This document shows positions 44,307 to 52,684 of a stretch of DNA of 64,000 nucleotides, one piece after another. The notes beneath the pieces are model-generated. The model saw only the letters and a program-made list of their open reading frames with translations. It was not told where the DNA came from and ran no database searches. Numbering within the stretch: position 1 is the first letter of the stretch; each line of letters opens with the position of its first letter. This DNA is from Actinomyces oris (GTDB lineage: Bacteria; Actinomycetota; Actinomycetes; Actinomycetales; Actinomycetaceae), in the NCBI RefSeq assembly GCF_001937445.1, contig NZ_MSKS01000025.1, positions 31,235 to 95,234 on the forward strand, in the 5' to 3' direction. Both the position numbers and the translations under genes were made by a program.

Positions 44307-45020
44307 ATGTCCCCCACCGACCGACGTCGCGACGTCCTCGACTCCCTCGGGCGCGCCATCGTGACCGGGGAGATGACTCCCGGCCAGAGCCTGACGCTGG
44401 AGGCGATCCAGTCCCGCTACGGCGTCTCCCGAACACTGGCGCGCGACTGCGTCCACGCCTTGGAGTCCGTCGGCATCGTCGCCTCCCGACGTCGGGTGGG
44501 CATTACGGTTCAACCACGCGAGCACTGGTCAGCTCTGGCGCCTCAGCTCATACGCTGGCAGCTCGAGGCCGACCCGCACGGCCCCACACTCGGCGCCCTG
44601 ACCGAGCTGCGCGCCGCCATCGAGCCGGTCGCCGCCGCAGCGGCCGCCCGCCGAGCCACCGAGGAACAGCGCTCCGGCCTGTTGGCGCTGGCTGCCACAA
44701 TCCGAGCCAAGGGAACCACCGGAAACGTCGCCTCCTACCTCGACGACGACATCGCCTTCCACCGGCTCATCCTGGAAGCCAGCCACAACGACACCTTCAA
44801 GGCGCTGACCGACGTCGTCGCGGAGGTGCTCTCCGGGCGAGCCAGACTCACCGGCCAGGTACAAGTGCCTCAACCTGAGGCGCTCAAGCTCCACGAGCGA
44901 GTCGCCAGCGCGATCGCGACCGGGGACGCCACAGCGGCGGAGTCCTCCATGCGAGACCTCGTTGCCGAGGTGCGCAGCGCCCTACTCGAACGCGGCCTGC
45001 GCGGCTTCCTCGAGGCCTGA
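44307..45020 (+). CDS. GntR-family regulator (FadR type) of the gluconate genes
   Basis: 237 residues. The N-terminal winged helix (VTGEMTPGQSLTLEAIQSRYGVSRTLARDCVHALES split by the helix turn) is followed by an all-helical FCD effector domain (ELRAAIEPVAAAAAARRATEE, YLDDDIAFHRLILEASHN). It is divergent from gntK and most likely represses gntK and gntP until gluconate or 6-phosphogluconate binds; the ligand is inference. Confidence 0.88.
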   Translation: MSPTDRRRDVLDSLGRAIVTGEMTPGQSLTLEAIQSRYGVSRTLARDCVHALESVGIVASRRRVGITVQPREHWSALAPQLIRWQLEADPHGPTLGALTELRAAIEPVAAAAAARRATEEQRSGLLALAATIRAKGTTGNVASYLDDDIAFHRLILEASHNDTFKALTDVVAEVLSGRARLTGQVQVPQPEALKLHERVASAIATGDATAAESSMRDLVAEVRSALLERGLRGFLEA

Positions 45021-45051
45021 TCCCCGCCAGCGCACGCCCGCATCGGCCAAT

Positions 45052-45184
45052 GTGTCACTACGGGCGACTATTCACTGTGCAAGCACTCGATGCGGCGCCC
45101 CGCCAACGCTGTGACCAGCGGTTTTACGGCGCGCCCCGGAAACGAGGACCGCAGAACCGACGGAAAAGTCGCCATTCGTGACAC
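45052..45184 (+). repeat. R2 palindromic element, copy c (133 bp)
   Basis: Same ends as copy b and nearly the same interior, with one net base missing. It sits between the convergent GntR and cis-prenyltransferase genes and forms the right flank of the gluconate locus. Confidence 0.88.
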
Positions 45185-45228
45185 CTGAGGACCCAAACCC
45201 GCCCCCGACGGCCACACAATGAGGCGGG

Positions 45229-46053
45229 CTACCTGCCCAGGCGGCGCTCCCGACTGGCGAAGTCGCGCAGCGCCCGTAGGAAGTCCACACGCCGGAAGGC
45301 CGGCCAGTTGACCTCGCAGAAGTAGTACTCGGAGTGCACCGACTGCCACAGCAGGAACCCGGAGAGCCGCTGCTCACCCGAGGTACGGATGACCAGGTCG
45401 GGGTCGGGCTGACCCTTGGTGTAGAGGTGCTCGGTGATGTCCTCCTCGCTGAGCAATGCGGCCACCTCCTCCAGGCTCGCCCCGGCGGCGGCCCGCTCGC
45501 GCAGCAGCTCGCGCACAGCGTCGGCGATCTCCTGCCGGCCCCCGTAGCCGACGGCGATATTGACCTGCATGCGCCGGTCCCCGGCCGCGGCATTGGCAGC
45601 CTCGCCCGCCGACCCGCCTGCCCCAGAGGCCTCCGCACTCGCCGGCCGGGAGCGGACGACGGCGGCGCGCAGGCGCTCGGCCAGAGGCTCGGGCAGGAGG
45701 TCGACGGCACCCACGAGGCGCAGGCTCCAGCGGCCGGTCTCGGCGAGCTCGTCGACGGCGTGGGCGATGATGTCCAGCAGGGGCGAGAGCTCGGCCGGGT
45801 CGCGGGAGAGGTTGTCGGTGCTCAGCAGCCACAGGGTGACGACCTGGACCCCCATCTGCTCGGCCCACCCGAGGAACTCCTCGATCTTGTCCGCGCCGCG
45901 CTTGTGTCCCTGCGCGGCCCCGAAGCCCATGGACTTGGCCCAGCGCCGGTTGCCGTCGAGGATGACACCCACGTGGTGGGGCACCGTGGCCGGGTCGATG
46001 CGCGCAGCCAGCCGTCGCTCATAGATGTCGTAGAGGAGGTTGTCGCCTGCCAT
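45229..46053 (-). CDS. uppS: Cis-prenyltransferase (isoprenyl diphosphate synthase, UppS family)
   Basis: 274 residues. It joins isoprene units to make the lipid carrier used in cell-wall synthesis or its short precursor. Family motifs are GVILDGNRRWAKSMG with the catalytic Asp, LWLLSTDNLSR, and the C-terminal DLVIRTSGEQRLSGFLLWQS and SEYYFCEVNWPAF. An Ala/Gly-rich insertion (SAEASGAGGSAGEAANAAAG) interrupts the middle. It is divergent from a hemolysin-III gene, the same pair as Rv1085c/Rv1086 in M. tuberculosis, where Rv1086 makes the short Z,E-farnesyl product; chain length here is undecided. Confidence 0.88.
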   Translation of the reverse strand: MAGDNLLYDIYERRLAARIDPATVPHHVGVILDGNRRWAKSMGFGAAQGHKRGADKIEEFLGWAEQMGVQVVTLWLLSTDNLSRDPAELSPLLDIIAHAVDELAETGRWSLRLVGAVDLLPEPLAERLRAAVVRSRPASAEASGAGGSAGEAANAAAGDRRMQVNIAVGYGGRQEIADAVRELLRERAAAGASLEEVAALLSEEDITEHLYTKGQPDPDLVIRTSGEQRLSGFLLWQSVHSEYYFCEVNWPAFRRVDFLRALRDFASRERRLGR

Positions 46054-46419
46054 GCCGTGTTCCTCGGGGCTCCTCGGTCGGGTTGTTGGGGGACGGGGCC
46101 CGACGGCGCGGGGCCACCCCCAACGCTATCGCGCGACGCCCCTCTCGCGCTGGACGAGTCGGCTAACAGCCAGGTCAAATCCGGCCATCAGGTTCACCCA
46201 AAGTTGCCGGGGCACAACGGAGGCATGCCTGGACGCCAGGCCGCACCGGCTCTCACGACGACGGCCGGGGACCTCCTGACGCGCACGAACGTGCCTGCCG
46301 CGTCACATCGCCGTCCGGATCGCTACCACCACAACCTACGCTCACGTAACCTACGGAGTCGTAAGGTTCAGAATCGCCCCTGGTCCCAGCCCACACCAGC
46401 CAGAAGGACGCTCACGCCC
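46054..46419. other. Intergenic region between uppS and the hemolysin-III gene
   Basis: 366 bases between divergent genes. It contains two AACCTACG sequences 15 bases apart (46333-46340 and 46348-46355); the second is followed by CGTAAGGTT, making an imperfect palindrome (46348-46368) that could be an operator for the hemolysin-III gene. No promoter hexamers are clear. Confidence 0.4.
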
Positions 46420-47130
46420 ATGTCACCGACACCGCCTTCAACGCCGCCGGCCTCGCGCCGCTCCGCGTCCGCGAGCGCCAAGGGCGTCATCGCCGCCGTC
46501 AAGCCGAGGCTGCGCGGGTGGATCCACGCCGGTACCGCGCCACTGGCCCTGGCGGCCTGCATCGTGCTGACGGTGCTGGCCCCGGGAGCGGGCCTGAAGT
46601 GGGCCTGCGCCGTCTACCTGACGTGCTCGCTGCTGCTGTTCGCCAACTCCGGCGTCTACCACATCGGCACCGGGCACTGGCCGGCGAAGGTCGCGGCCAC
46701 GCTGCGGCGGATCGACCACGCAAACATCTACCTGCTCATCGCCGGCACCTACACGCCCCTGTCGGCGGCGCTGCTGCCGACGCGCACGGCCACTCTGGTC
46801 CTGGGGATCGTGTGGGCGGGGGCCGCGATCGGCACGGCCACGAACCTGCTGTGGATGCACGCCCCACGCTGGTTCACCACCGCCCTCTACATCATCCTGG
46901 GCTGGGTGGCGGTCTGGTTGCTGCCGCAGTTCTGGCGGACAGGCGGCCCCGCGGTCGTGTGGCTGCTGGTGGCCGGCGGCGTGACCTACACGCTGGGCGC
47001 CGTCGTCTACGCCCGCAAGACGCCCGACCCCTCGCCGCGCTGGTTCGGCTTCCACGAGATCTTCCACGTGTGCACCGTGGCCGCATGGGCCTGCCAGTGC
47101 GTGGCCTGCTTCCTGGCGGTTCTGCGCTAG
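46420..47130 (+). CDS. Hemolysin-III/PAQR-family membrane protein
   Basis: 236 residues, about seven membrane helices. The family's metal-site motifs are recognisable: NSGVYHIGTGHW, RIDHANIYLLIAGTYTP, and near the end FGFHEIFHVCTVAAW. The molecular role of bacterial members is unclear (membrane homeostasis has been suggested); a hemolytic role should not be assumed. AGAAGGA lies 11 bases before the ATG. Confidence 0.88.
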   Translation: MSPTPPSTPPASRRSASASAKGVIAAVKPRLRGWIHAGTAPLALAACIVLTVLAPGAGLKWACAVYLTCSLLLFANSGVYHIGTGHWPAKVAATLRRIDHANIYLLIAGTYTPLSAALLPTRTATLVLGIVWAGAAIGTATNLLWMHAPRWFTTALYIILGWVAVWLLPQFWRTGGPAVVWLLVAGGVTYTLGAVVYARKTPDPSPRWFGFHEIFHVCTVAAWACQCVACFLAVLR

Positions 47131-47462
47131 CGGGGACGGCGGGCTGCGGGAGGCGGCCGCTGAGGCAACCGGTCCGACGCACGGCCCACCACGCCGTCGA
47201 GCCGCCCACTTTTCCCGCCGAGTCCCCAAACCTCACAACGACGTCGATCAGGCGGGCTGGCACGGATTCGCCCGCCTCGCCGCCCGAGCGCAGCCCCGGA
47301 ATACTCCAGCACCTTTCGCCAACCACACAGCATTCCCTCAGGCTGCGGCGTAGACTCGCGCTTCAAACCCGGTCGGCCCTGTAAGGAGCCGCCGGGTATC
47401 GTCGTCGCAAGGTAACCCGACCGGCTGCCGAGCGACCAGCACCAGTCATCCAAGGAGGACCC
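47131..47462. other. Intergenic region upstream of greA
   Basis: 332 bases without a supportable gene. It must hold the greA promoter; TAGACT near 47353 is a possible -10 box but lacks a good -35. An AAGGAGG ribosome site lies just before the greA ATG. Confidence 0.4.
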
Positions 47463-47948
47463 ATGTCCGAACAGTCACAGGGAACCTGGCTCACCCAGGA
47501 GGCCTACGACCGGCTGTCCGCCGAGCTCGAGCACCGCAAGACGACCGAGCGCAAGGAGATCGCCCAGCGCGTGGAGGCGGCTCGCCAGGAGGGTGACCTG
47601 CGGGAGAACGCCGGCTACCACGCCGCCCGCGAGGAGGCGGGGCTCAACGAGGCGCGCATCATCCAGCTCGAGGAGACCCTGGAGAACGCGCAGATCGGCG
47701 AGGCTGCCGACGACGGCTCGATCTCGGCCGGCACCATTGTCACCGCGAAGGTGGCCGGCAAGGAGCAGGTCTTCGCCCTGGGCGGCCAGGAGATCACCGC
47801 GGACGTGCCCGACGGCGTCAAGGTCTTCTCCCCTGACGCCCCACTGGGCCAGGCCCTCATGGGGCACCGTGCGGGCGACACCGTTTCCTACGATGCCCCC
47901 ACCGGCCGGAAGATCCAGGCCGAGATCGTCAAGGTCGAGCGGGTCTGA
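47463..47948 (+). CDS. greA: Transcription elongation factor GreA
   Basis: 161 residues. It rescues stalled RNA polymerase by stimulating transcript cleavage. The N-terminal coiled-coil hairpin (LTQEAYDRLSAELEHRKTTERKEI) has the tip acidic residues in ARQEGDLRENAGYHAAREE. The C-terminal domain ends with SPDAPLGQALMGHRAGDTVSY, typical of the family. A strong hairpin follows the gene. Confidence 0.95.
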   Translation: MSEQSQGTWLTQEAYDRLSAELEHRKTTERKEIAQRVEAARQEGDLRENAGYHAAREEAGLNEARIIQLEETLENAQIGEAADDGSISAGTIVTAKVAGKEQVFALGGQEITADVPDGVKVFSPDAPLGQALMGHRAGDTVSYDAPTGRKIQAEIVKVERV

Positions 47949-47966
47949 CTCCCTTTCCCCTTCCAC

Positions 47967-48033
47967 CGAGCCGGGCATTTTTCGCGTAGCCCTACCGAAT
48001 TTCCGTTGGGCACCGCGAGAAATGCCCGGCTCG
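47967..48033 (+). terminator. Long hairpin after greA
   Basis: CGAGCCGGGCATTTTTCGCG (47967-47986) pairs with 48014-48033 over 20 bases with a single mismatch; the loop is 27 bases. It lies 18 bases after the greA stop and includes a T run in the left arm. It is a likely terminator. Confidence 0.75.
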
Positions 48034-48110
48034 ATGTCTCCACCCCGACCACTCCTCGCGGTCAGTGAAGCGCGGGCGGGAATGGGGACCTCGCGCAGTA
48101 CCGTGTTCTC

Positions 48111-48827
48111 ATGCTCAACGCCCTTCGTCACTCGCTCAGCGGATCGGCGCCGGCCGGCCGCGAGACGCCGGTCCTGCCCGCCCCCGGAGACCACCCGGTG
48201 CTGGGGACGCCCCTGGACGGGCCGTGGCCCGAGGGCAGTCGGGTCATCTACCTAGCGGCCGGCTGCTTCTGGGGCGTGGAGCGGATCCTGTGGCGCCAGG
48301 ACGGCGTCGTCTCGACGTCGGTTGGCTACATGGGCGGCCAGACGCCCAACCCCACGTACCAGGAGGTGTGCACCGGGGCGACCGGTCACGCCGAGACGGT
48401 GCGCGTCGTCTACGACCCGGCCGTCTGCGGCGAGGGCGGGGAGACCCTGCTCAAGACCTTCTGGGAGAACCACGACTCCACGCACCTGAACCGCCACGGC
48501 AACGACGTCGGCACCCAGTACCGCTCGGCGGTGTGGACGACGACGCCCGCCCAGCGCGAGGCGGCCGTGCGGATCCGCGAGGCCTTCCAGGGCGAGCTGA
48601 CTCGCCTGGGCCTGGGCACCTGCGTGACCACCATTGAGGACGCCGACGACGCGCCGGCTCAGTTCGGCGGCCCCTACTACCTGGCCGAGGACTACCACCA
48701 GGCTTACCTGTACAAGAACCCCAGCGGCTACTGCAACCACGGCCCCAACGGGGTGACCTGCCCGGTCGGCATCACGGACCTTCCCGCCCAGACCGACATC
48801 CTGGCCCCCGGAGACGCGCTGGCCTGA
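48111..48827 (+). CDS. msrA: Peptide-methionine (S)-S-oxide reductase
   Basis: 238 residues. It repairs oxidised methionine. The active-site motif AAGCFWGVERILW holds the catalytic cysteine; YMGGQTPNPTYQEVCTGATGHAE and STHLNRHGNDVGTQYRSA are typical. The C-terminal cysteines (YCNHGPNGVTCPVG) may resolve the disulfide. The first 40 residues are a Pro-rich extension without clear function. Confidence 0.94.
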   Translation: MLNALRHSLSGSAPAGRETPVLPAPGDHPVLGTPLDGPWPEGSRVIYLAAGCFWGVERILWRQDGVVSTSVGYMGGQTPNPTYQEVCTGATGHAETVRVVYDPAVCGEGGETLLKTFWENHDSTHLNRHGNDVGTQYRSAVWTTTPAQREAAVRIREAFQGELTRLGLGTCVTTIEDADDAPAQFGGPYYLAEDYHQAYLYKNPSGYCNHGPNGVTCPVGITDLPAQTDILAPGDALA

Positions 48828-48979
48828 GGGCGCCGCCCCAGCCATTGACGGGTCAATCACCAGCGTTCTCACACGTTGCGTTGAGATGCTGTCCCCCGGT
48901 CGCCGGCCAGCACTCCCGGCTGTGAGCGCCCACGACACCCAGACCTGTTTCCCTGCGCACCACAGGAGGCTCAACCCCG

Positions 48980-49708
48980 ATGAGCAGCCAGCAGACGAGC
49001 ACCCCGTTGGACCGGTCTCCAGCGGGGGCGGCCTCGCAGCCCCACTGGTCTGAGGACACAGACTTCCAGTGGCGCGCCGCGACCGAGCTGCTCATCGCCA
49101 TGGGGGTCCCACGCTCTACCGCCCGCCTCACCGGCGACCTGCGCAGCTCTGTCGCGCACCTGGAGGAGGTCGACGCGCGCCTGCCCCGTGACGGCAAGCC
49201 CCTGCCGGAGGCCGACCGCCTCACCCGCAACAACGCCGTCGACGACGTCGCCCGGGCCATCCTGCCGCTGGCACACGCCACCCTGGAGCGGATCCGGGCA
49301 GAGGGGCTGCGCACCGAGGTCGTCGGCGTCGACTACGACGCCCTGTGCGACGCCGTCGAGCAGCTCGAGGCCACTTACCGCGCCGGCTGGTGGCGCGCGG
49401 CCGAGAGGGAGGGCGCCGACTTCTTCCTGCGCGAGGTCGAGGCCCTCAACCGTCTTAACGTCCCGTCGGTGCGGGCCAACTGGCGTGACGCCGGCAAGAT
49501 CGCGGGCATCCTGCGCAAGATGCCCGTCTCGACGCTGCGGCGCGTGGCTCGCACAAGCAACCCCATGGCGCTGCGGCTCATGGTGCTGTTCAACCTCCAG
49601 GCCGGCTACCGCGACGGCAGCTTCGACAAGACCATCTCCATCCCCCGCCTCATCCACACCCGCACCAGCGAGTACCGCACCGAGTACCGGGCCGGCTCAG
49701 CCGCTTAG
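48980..49708 (+). CDS. Unrecognised helical protein
   Basis: 242 residues, no signal peptide or membrane helix. AGGAGG lies nine bases before the ATG, supporting a real gene. It is mainly charged helices: FQWRAATELLIAMGVPRSTARL, NNAVDDVARAILPLAHATLERI, FFLREVEALNRLNVPSVRANWRD split, and KIAGILRKMPVSTLRRVAR. No motif links it to a function and I do not recognise the family. It converges on the ABC-class ATPase gene. Confidence 0.7.
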   Translation: MSSQQTSTPLDRSPAGAASQPHWSEDTDFQWRAATELLIAMGVPRSTARLTGDLRSSVAHLEEVDARLPRDGKPLPEADRLTRNNAVDDVARAILPLAHATLERIRAEGLRTEVVGVDYDALCDAVEQLEATYRAGWWRAAEREGADFFLREVEALNRLNVPSVRANWRDAGKIAGILRKMPVSTLRRVARTSNPMALRLMVLFNLQAGYRDGSFDKTISIPRLIHTRTSEYRTEYRAGSAA

Positions 49709-49739
49709 CGCGAGCCGCGCAGCCACCGCCAGCCCGCTC

Positions 49740-49801
49740 ACTTCGACCAAAACTTCAAAATCGACGCGGCTCCGGGTCGTTTATGAAGATTCGGTCGAAG
49801 T
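49740..49801. terminator. Bidirectional hairpin between convergent genes
   Basis: ACTTCGACCAAAACTTCA (49740-49757) pairs with TGAAGATTCGGTCGAAGT (49784-49801) at 16 of 18 positions around a 26-base loop. It overlaps the last codons of the ATPase gene. Thirteen bases, TGAAGATTCGGTC, also occur at about 465-477. Confidence 0.65.
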
Positions 49802-51775
49802 GTGTGTGCGGCCGGCCAGCTCGAGCTTGCGGTAGCGGCTGACGGCCGCGGCGACGTCGACCATGCGGGGCCGCACGAGGAAGGCGGGCCGCTCGCGCTC
49901 GTCGGTCAGGGCGTCCAGGCCCTCCTCATCGAGCAGGGCCTCGAGGTCGTCCAGGCACTCGCGCAGTGGGGAGACCCCGTCGAAGCGTTGCTCCAGCAGG
50001 GCGCGCAGGGCGTAGGCGATGGCCTCGGCCTGACCCGGGTCGGTGACGCCTCCGACGTCGGAGATGTCGATGTCCTCCCGGTCCAGGACGAGGGTGGAGG
50101 TGCCGTGGGCGCGGGTGCGCACCGGCCCCCGGCGGGTGCGTGGCGGGGCAGGCTCGGGGACGCGCTGGCGCGGCTCGGCGAAGTCCTCCAGGCCGGTCAG
50201 GGGCCGGGGCTGGTCGGCCACGACCCGGCGGGCCTGCTCGGTGACGTCGCGCAGGTGGTAGGCGTCCATGAGCAGGACCCGGTCGGCCACGTCCAGGTAG
50301 TCCCCGGAGCCGCCCATCACCATGACCGTGGAGACGCCCCGCCGGCGGAACAGCGCGGTGATGCGGTCCACCAGGGGCGTGATGGGCTCGCGCTCGGCGG
50401 CCACGAGCTCGCGCATGCGCGAGTCGCGGATGAGCAGGTTCGTGGCGGAGGTGTCCTCGTCCAGGAGCAGCGTCGTGGCGCCGGCCTCGACGGCCTCGAC
50501 GATGGAGGCGGCCTGGGAGGTGGATCCCGAGGCGTTGCGGGTGGTGAAGGAGGCGGTGTCGCGCCCGGCCGGCAGGTGGGAGATGAAGGGGGTCAGGTCG
50601 ACGCCGGTCACGGCACGCCCGTCGGCGGCCCGCACCTTGACGGCGTCGGGGACCGTGGCGACGAGCTCGCGCCCGTCCCCGGGCACGTGCGGGTAGACGC
50701 CGCGCTCGATGGCGCTCAGCAGCGTGGACTTGCCGTGGTAGCCGCCTCCGACGATGACGTTGACGCCCGCCTCGATGACGGTGCCGCGCACCGTCCCGGC
50801 GTGCGGGAGCTCGACCGTGGCGGCCATGGACTCGGGGGCCTGGAGGGGAACGCCGCCGTCCAGGGGATCGTCGCTCACCCCGGAGCGGCGCGGCAGGACG
50901 GAGCCGTCGGCGAGGAAGGCCACCCAGCCGTTGCGGGCCACTGTCGCGGTCAGGGCCCGGTGGTCCTCGAGGGCGGCGACGTGGTGCACGAGCCGGTCAC
51001 CCCGCTCACCGGTGAGGTCCATGGCCTCCTCCAGCTCGCGCACGAGGTCGCGCCCCACGATCCGGGAGGCCTCGTGGCCCTGGATGGAGCGGCCCTGGGC
51101 GGGCAGGGCCAGGCGGGCGCGGACCTCCAGCACCCAGCCGGTCCCCCCCCTCTTCTCGTCGGGGCGCAGGATGATGCTGGAGCGCTGCAGGATCTCCTGG
51201 CCCGGGGAAGCGATGGACAGCGCCGTGCCGCGGAAGCCCGCGTGCAGCTCGCGGGTGAGGAAGTCACCCACGGCCAGGCGGCGGTCTGCGTCGGCCAGCA
51301 GGTCGGCCTCGTCGAGCAGTTCTAGGCCGTGCAGGTCGGCGGGCACGTCCACGTGGATGCGCGTGGGCGGGGCGTAGGGGTCGGACTGGACGCGGTCGAT
51401 GTGCAGGAACCAGCCGGCGGGCGCCCGGTAGCGTCCGACGATCGCCTTGTAGGCGGCGTAAGAGCGTCCGTCGAGGGCGTGGAGGTGGCCGACGAGGTCG
51501 GCCAGGAGGCCGTCGCGGGGCTCGTCGTCATAGACCCGGCGCGAGCGGCCGCGCTCGCCATCCCGGTAGCCACGGTCACCACCACGGCTGCCGCCGGAGC
51601 CGCCTCGGTAACCACGGTCTCCGCCCCGGCCGCCACCGGAGCCGCCTCGGTAGCCGCGGTCGCCATCCCGGTACCCGCGGCCCCCACCGCCGCCGGAGCC
51701 TCCCCGGTAGCCGCGGTCGCCGTATCCGCCCCCGTCGTCCCGGCGGGAACCGCCTCGCTCGCTGCGCTCAGTCAT
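49781..51775 (-). CDS. ABC-class ATPase (COG3044 type) with an RG-rich N-terminus
   Basis: 664 residues. The first 85 are tandem repeats of the type GDRGYRGGSGG, rich in Gly, Arg, Tyr and Asp, similar to RNA-binding RGG regions. The body matches the predicted ATPase of the ABC class: Walker A-like loop VIVGGGYHGKSTLL, SFTTRNASGSTSQAASIVEA (signature region), and Walker B TTLLLDEDTSATNLLIRD. VSTVMVMGGSGDYLDVADRV follows. No membrane segments, so it is not a transporter. Its role is not established; a nucleic-acid or RNA-protein task is suggested only by the RG region. Confidence 0.8.
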   Translation of the reverse strand: MTERSERGGSRRDDGGGYGDRGYRGGSGGGGGRGYRDGDRGYRGGSGGGRGGDRGYRGGSGGSRGGDRGYRDGERGRSRRVYDDEPRDGLLADLVGHLHALDGRSYAAYKAIVGRYRAPAGWFLHIDRVQSDPYAPPTRIHVDVPADLHGLELLDEADLLADADRRLAVGDFLTRELHAGFRGTALSIASPGQEILQRSSIILRPDEKRGGTGWVLEVRARLALPAQGRSIQGHEASRIVGRDLVRELEEAMDLTGERGDRLVHHVAALEDHRALTATVARNGWVAFLADGSVLPRRSGVSDDPLDGGVPLQAPESMAATVELPHAGTVRGTVIEAGVNVIVGGGYHGKSTLLSAIERGVYPHVPGDGRELVATVPDAVKVRAADGRAVTGVDLTPFISHLPAGRDTASFTTRNASGSTSQAASIVEAVEAGATTLLLDEDTSATNLLIRDSRMRELVAAEREPITPLVDRITALFRRRGVSTVMVMGGSGDYLDVADRVLLMDAYHLRDVTEQARRVVADQPRPLTGLEDFAEPRQRVPEPAPPRTRRGPVRTRAHGTSTLVLDREDIDISDVGGVTDPGQAEAIAYALRALLEQRFDGVSPLRECLDDLEALLDEEGLDALTDERERPAFLVRPRMVDVAAAVSRYRKLELAGRTHTSTESS

Positions 51776-51919
51776 GGGGAAACCCTACCCACCCGCTATG
51801 CCACGCCCCGGTAGCCCCGGCACGAACGACGTCGCCGCCGGGGCACCCGCAGGTACCGCCGACGGCGACGTGACGGACTGGCGTCCTCCGGCTCAGCCGA
51901 ACGACCGAGCTCGACGTCC

Positions 51920-52474
51920 TCAGCGCAGGGAGGCCAGGGCATCGGAGTGGGCGACGACGTCGCGCACCATGGCCGGGACCTCGGCGTCGTGGAATGCGGC
52001 CGGCGAGAAGGCGCCGTCGGCGAAGTCGGTGTTGAGCGACAGGAACACGTTGGAGGCCACGACGGTGGCACCCATGCCCTGGAGGATCTGCTGGAGGTGG
52101 CTGACGGCGCGGATGCCGACGCTGTAGGAGTAGCCGACCACGCCCACGCCCTTGTTGGCCACGGCGCCAGGCTGGAGGAAGTCGATGGCGTTCTTCAGGG
52201 CGCCGGGGATGGAGAAGTTGTACTCGGGGGTGACGAAGATCAGCGCGTCGAAGGACTTGAGGGTCTCATCGAAGGCGGCGCCGGCCGAGTCGCTGGGGAC
52301 GGCCATGCGCGGGGGGATCTCTTCGGCGAACAGGGGCAGGTTGAAGGAGGCGATGTCGACGATCTCGGCCTCAACGCCCTCGATCTCGTTGGCCTGGTCG
52401 ACCACCCACTGGGCGATGGTGCCACCCACGCGGTTGGGGCGGACGGAACCGACGACGACGGCAAGACGGGTCAT
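51920..52474 (-). CDS. NAD(P)H-dependent FMN reductase
   Basis: 184 residues, flavodoxin-like fold. LAVVVGSVRPNRVGGTIAQWV is the phosphate-binding loop for FMN, and FVTPEYNFSIPGALKNAIDFL is the family motif (P-E-Y-N-x-S-x-P). Such enzymes reduce quinones, azo dyes or FMN. The upstream 120 bases are AT-rich with ATTGGTAAATCAAT on the minus strand (about 52553-52566), a possible operator. It is a single-gene unit. Confidence 0.88.
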   Translation of the reverse strand: MTRLAVVVGSVRPNRVGGTIAQWVVDQANEIEGVEAEIVDIASFNLPLFAEEIPPRMAVPSDSAGAAFDETLKSFDALIFVTPEYNFSIPGALKNAIDFLQPGAVANKGVGVVGYSYSVGIRAVSHLQQILQGMGATVVASNVFLSLNTDFADGAFSPAAFHDAEVPAMVRDVVAHSDALASLR

Positions 52475-52684
52475 GCTTTTCTCCTGGTCGAGATGAGCCG
52501 GGGCGGGGTCAGCGTCAGGCGAAGACTCCTATGGCGCACCCGGCCGCGACAATTGATTTACCAATAACCTTATGGGAATTCCGACAGAGAGAGCGACCCC
52601 TTATTGCATGATACCTGCCACAACGCAGCCCACCCGTCCCCGCTTTTCCGGTGAGGGCGGACGGCGCCGCGAACTCGTCACGGA

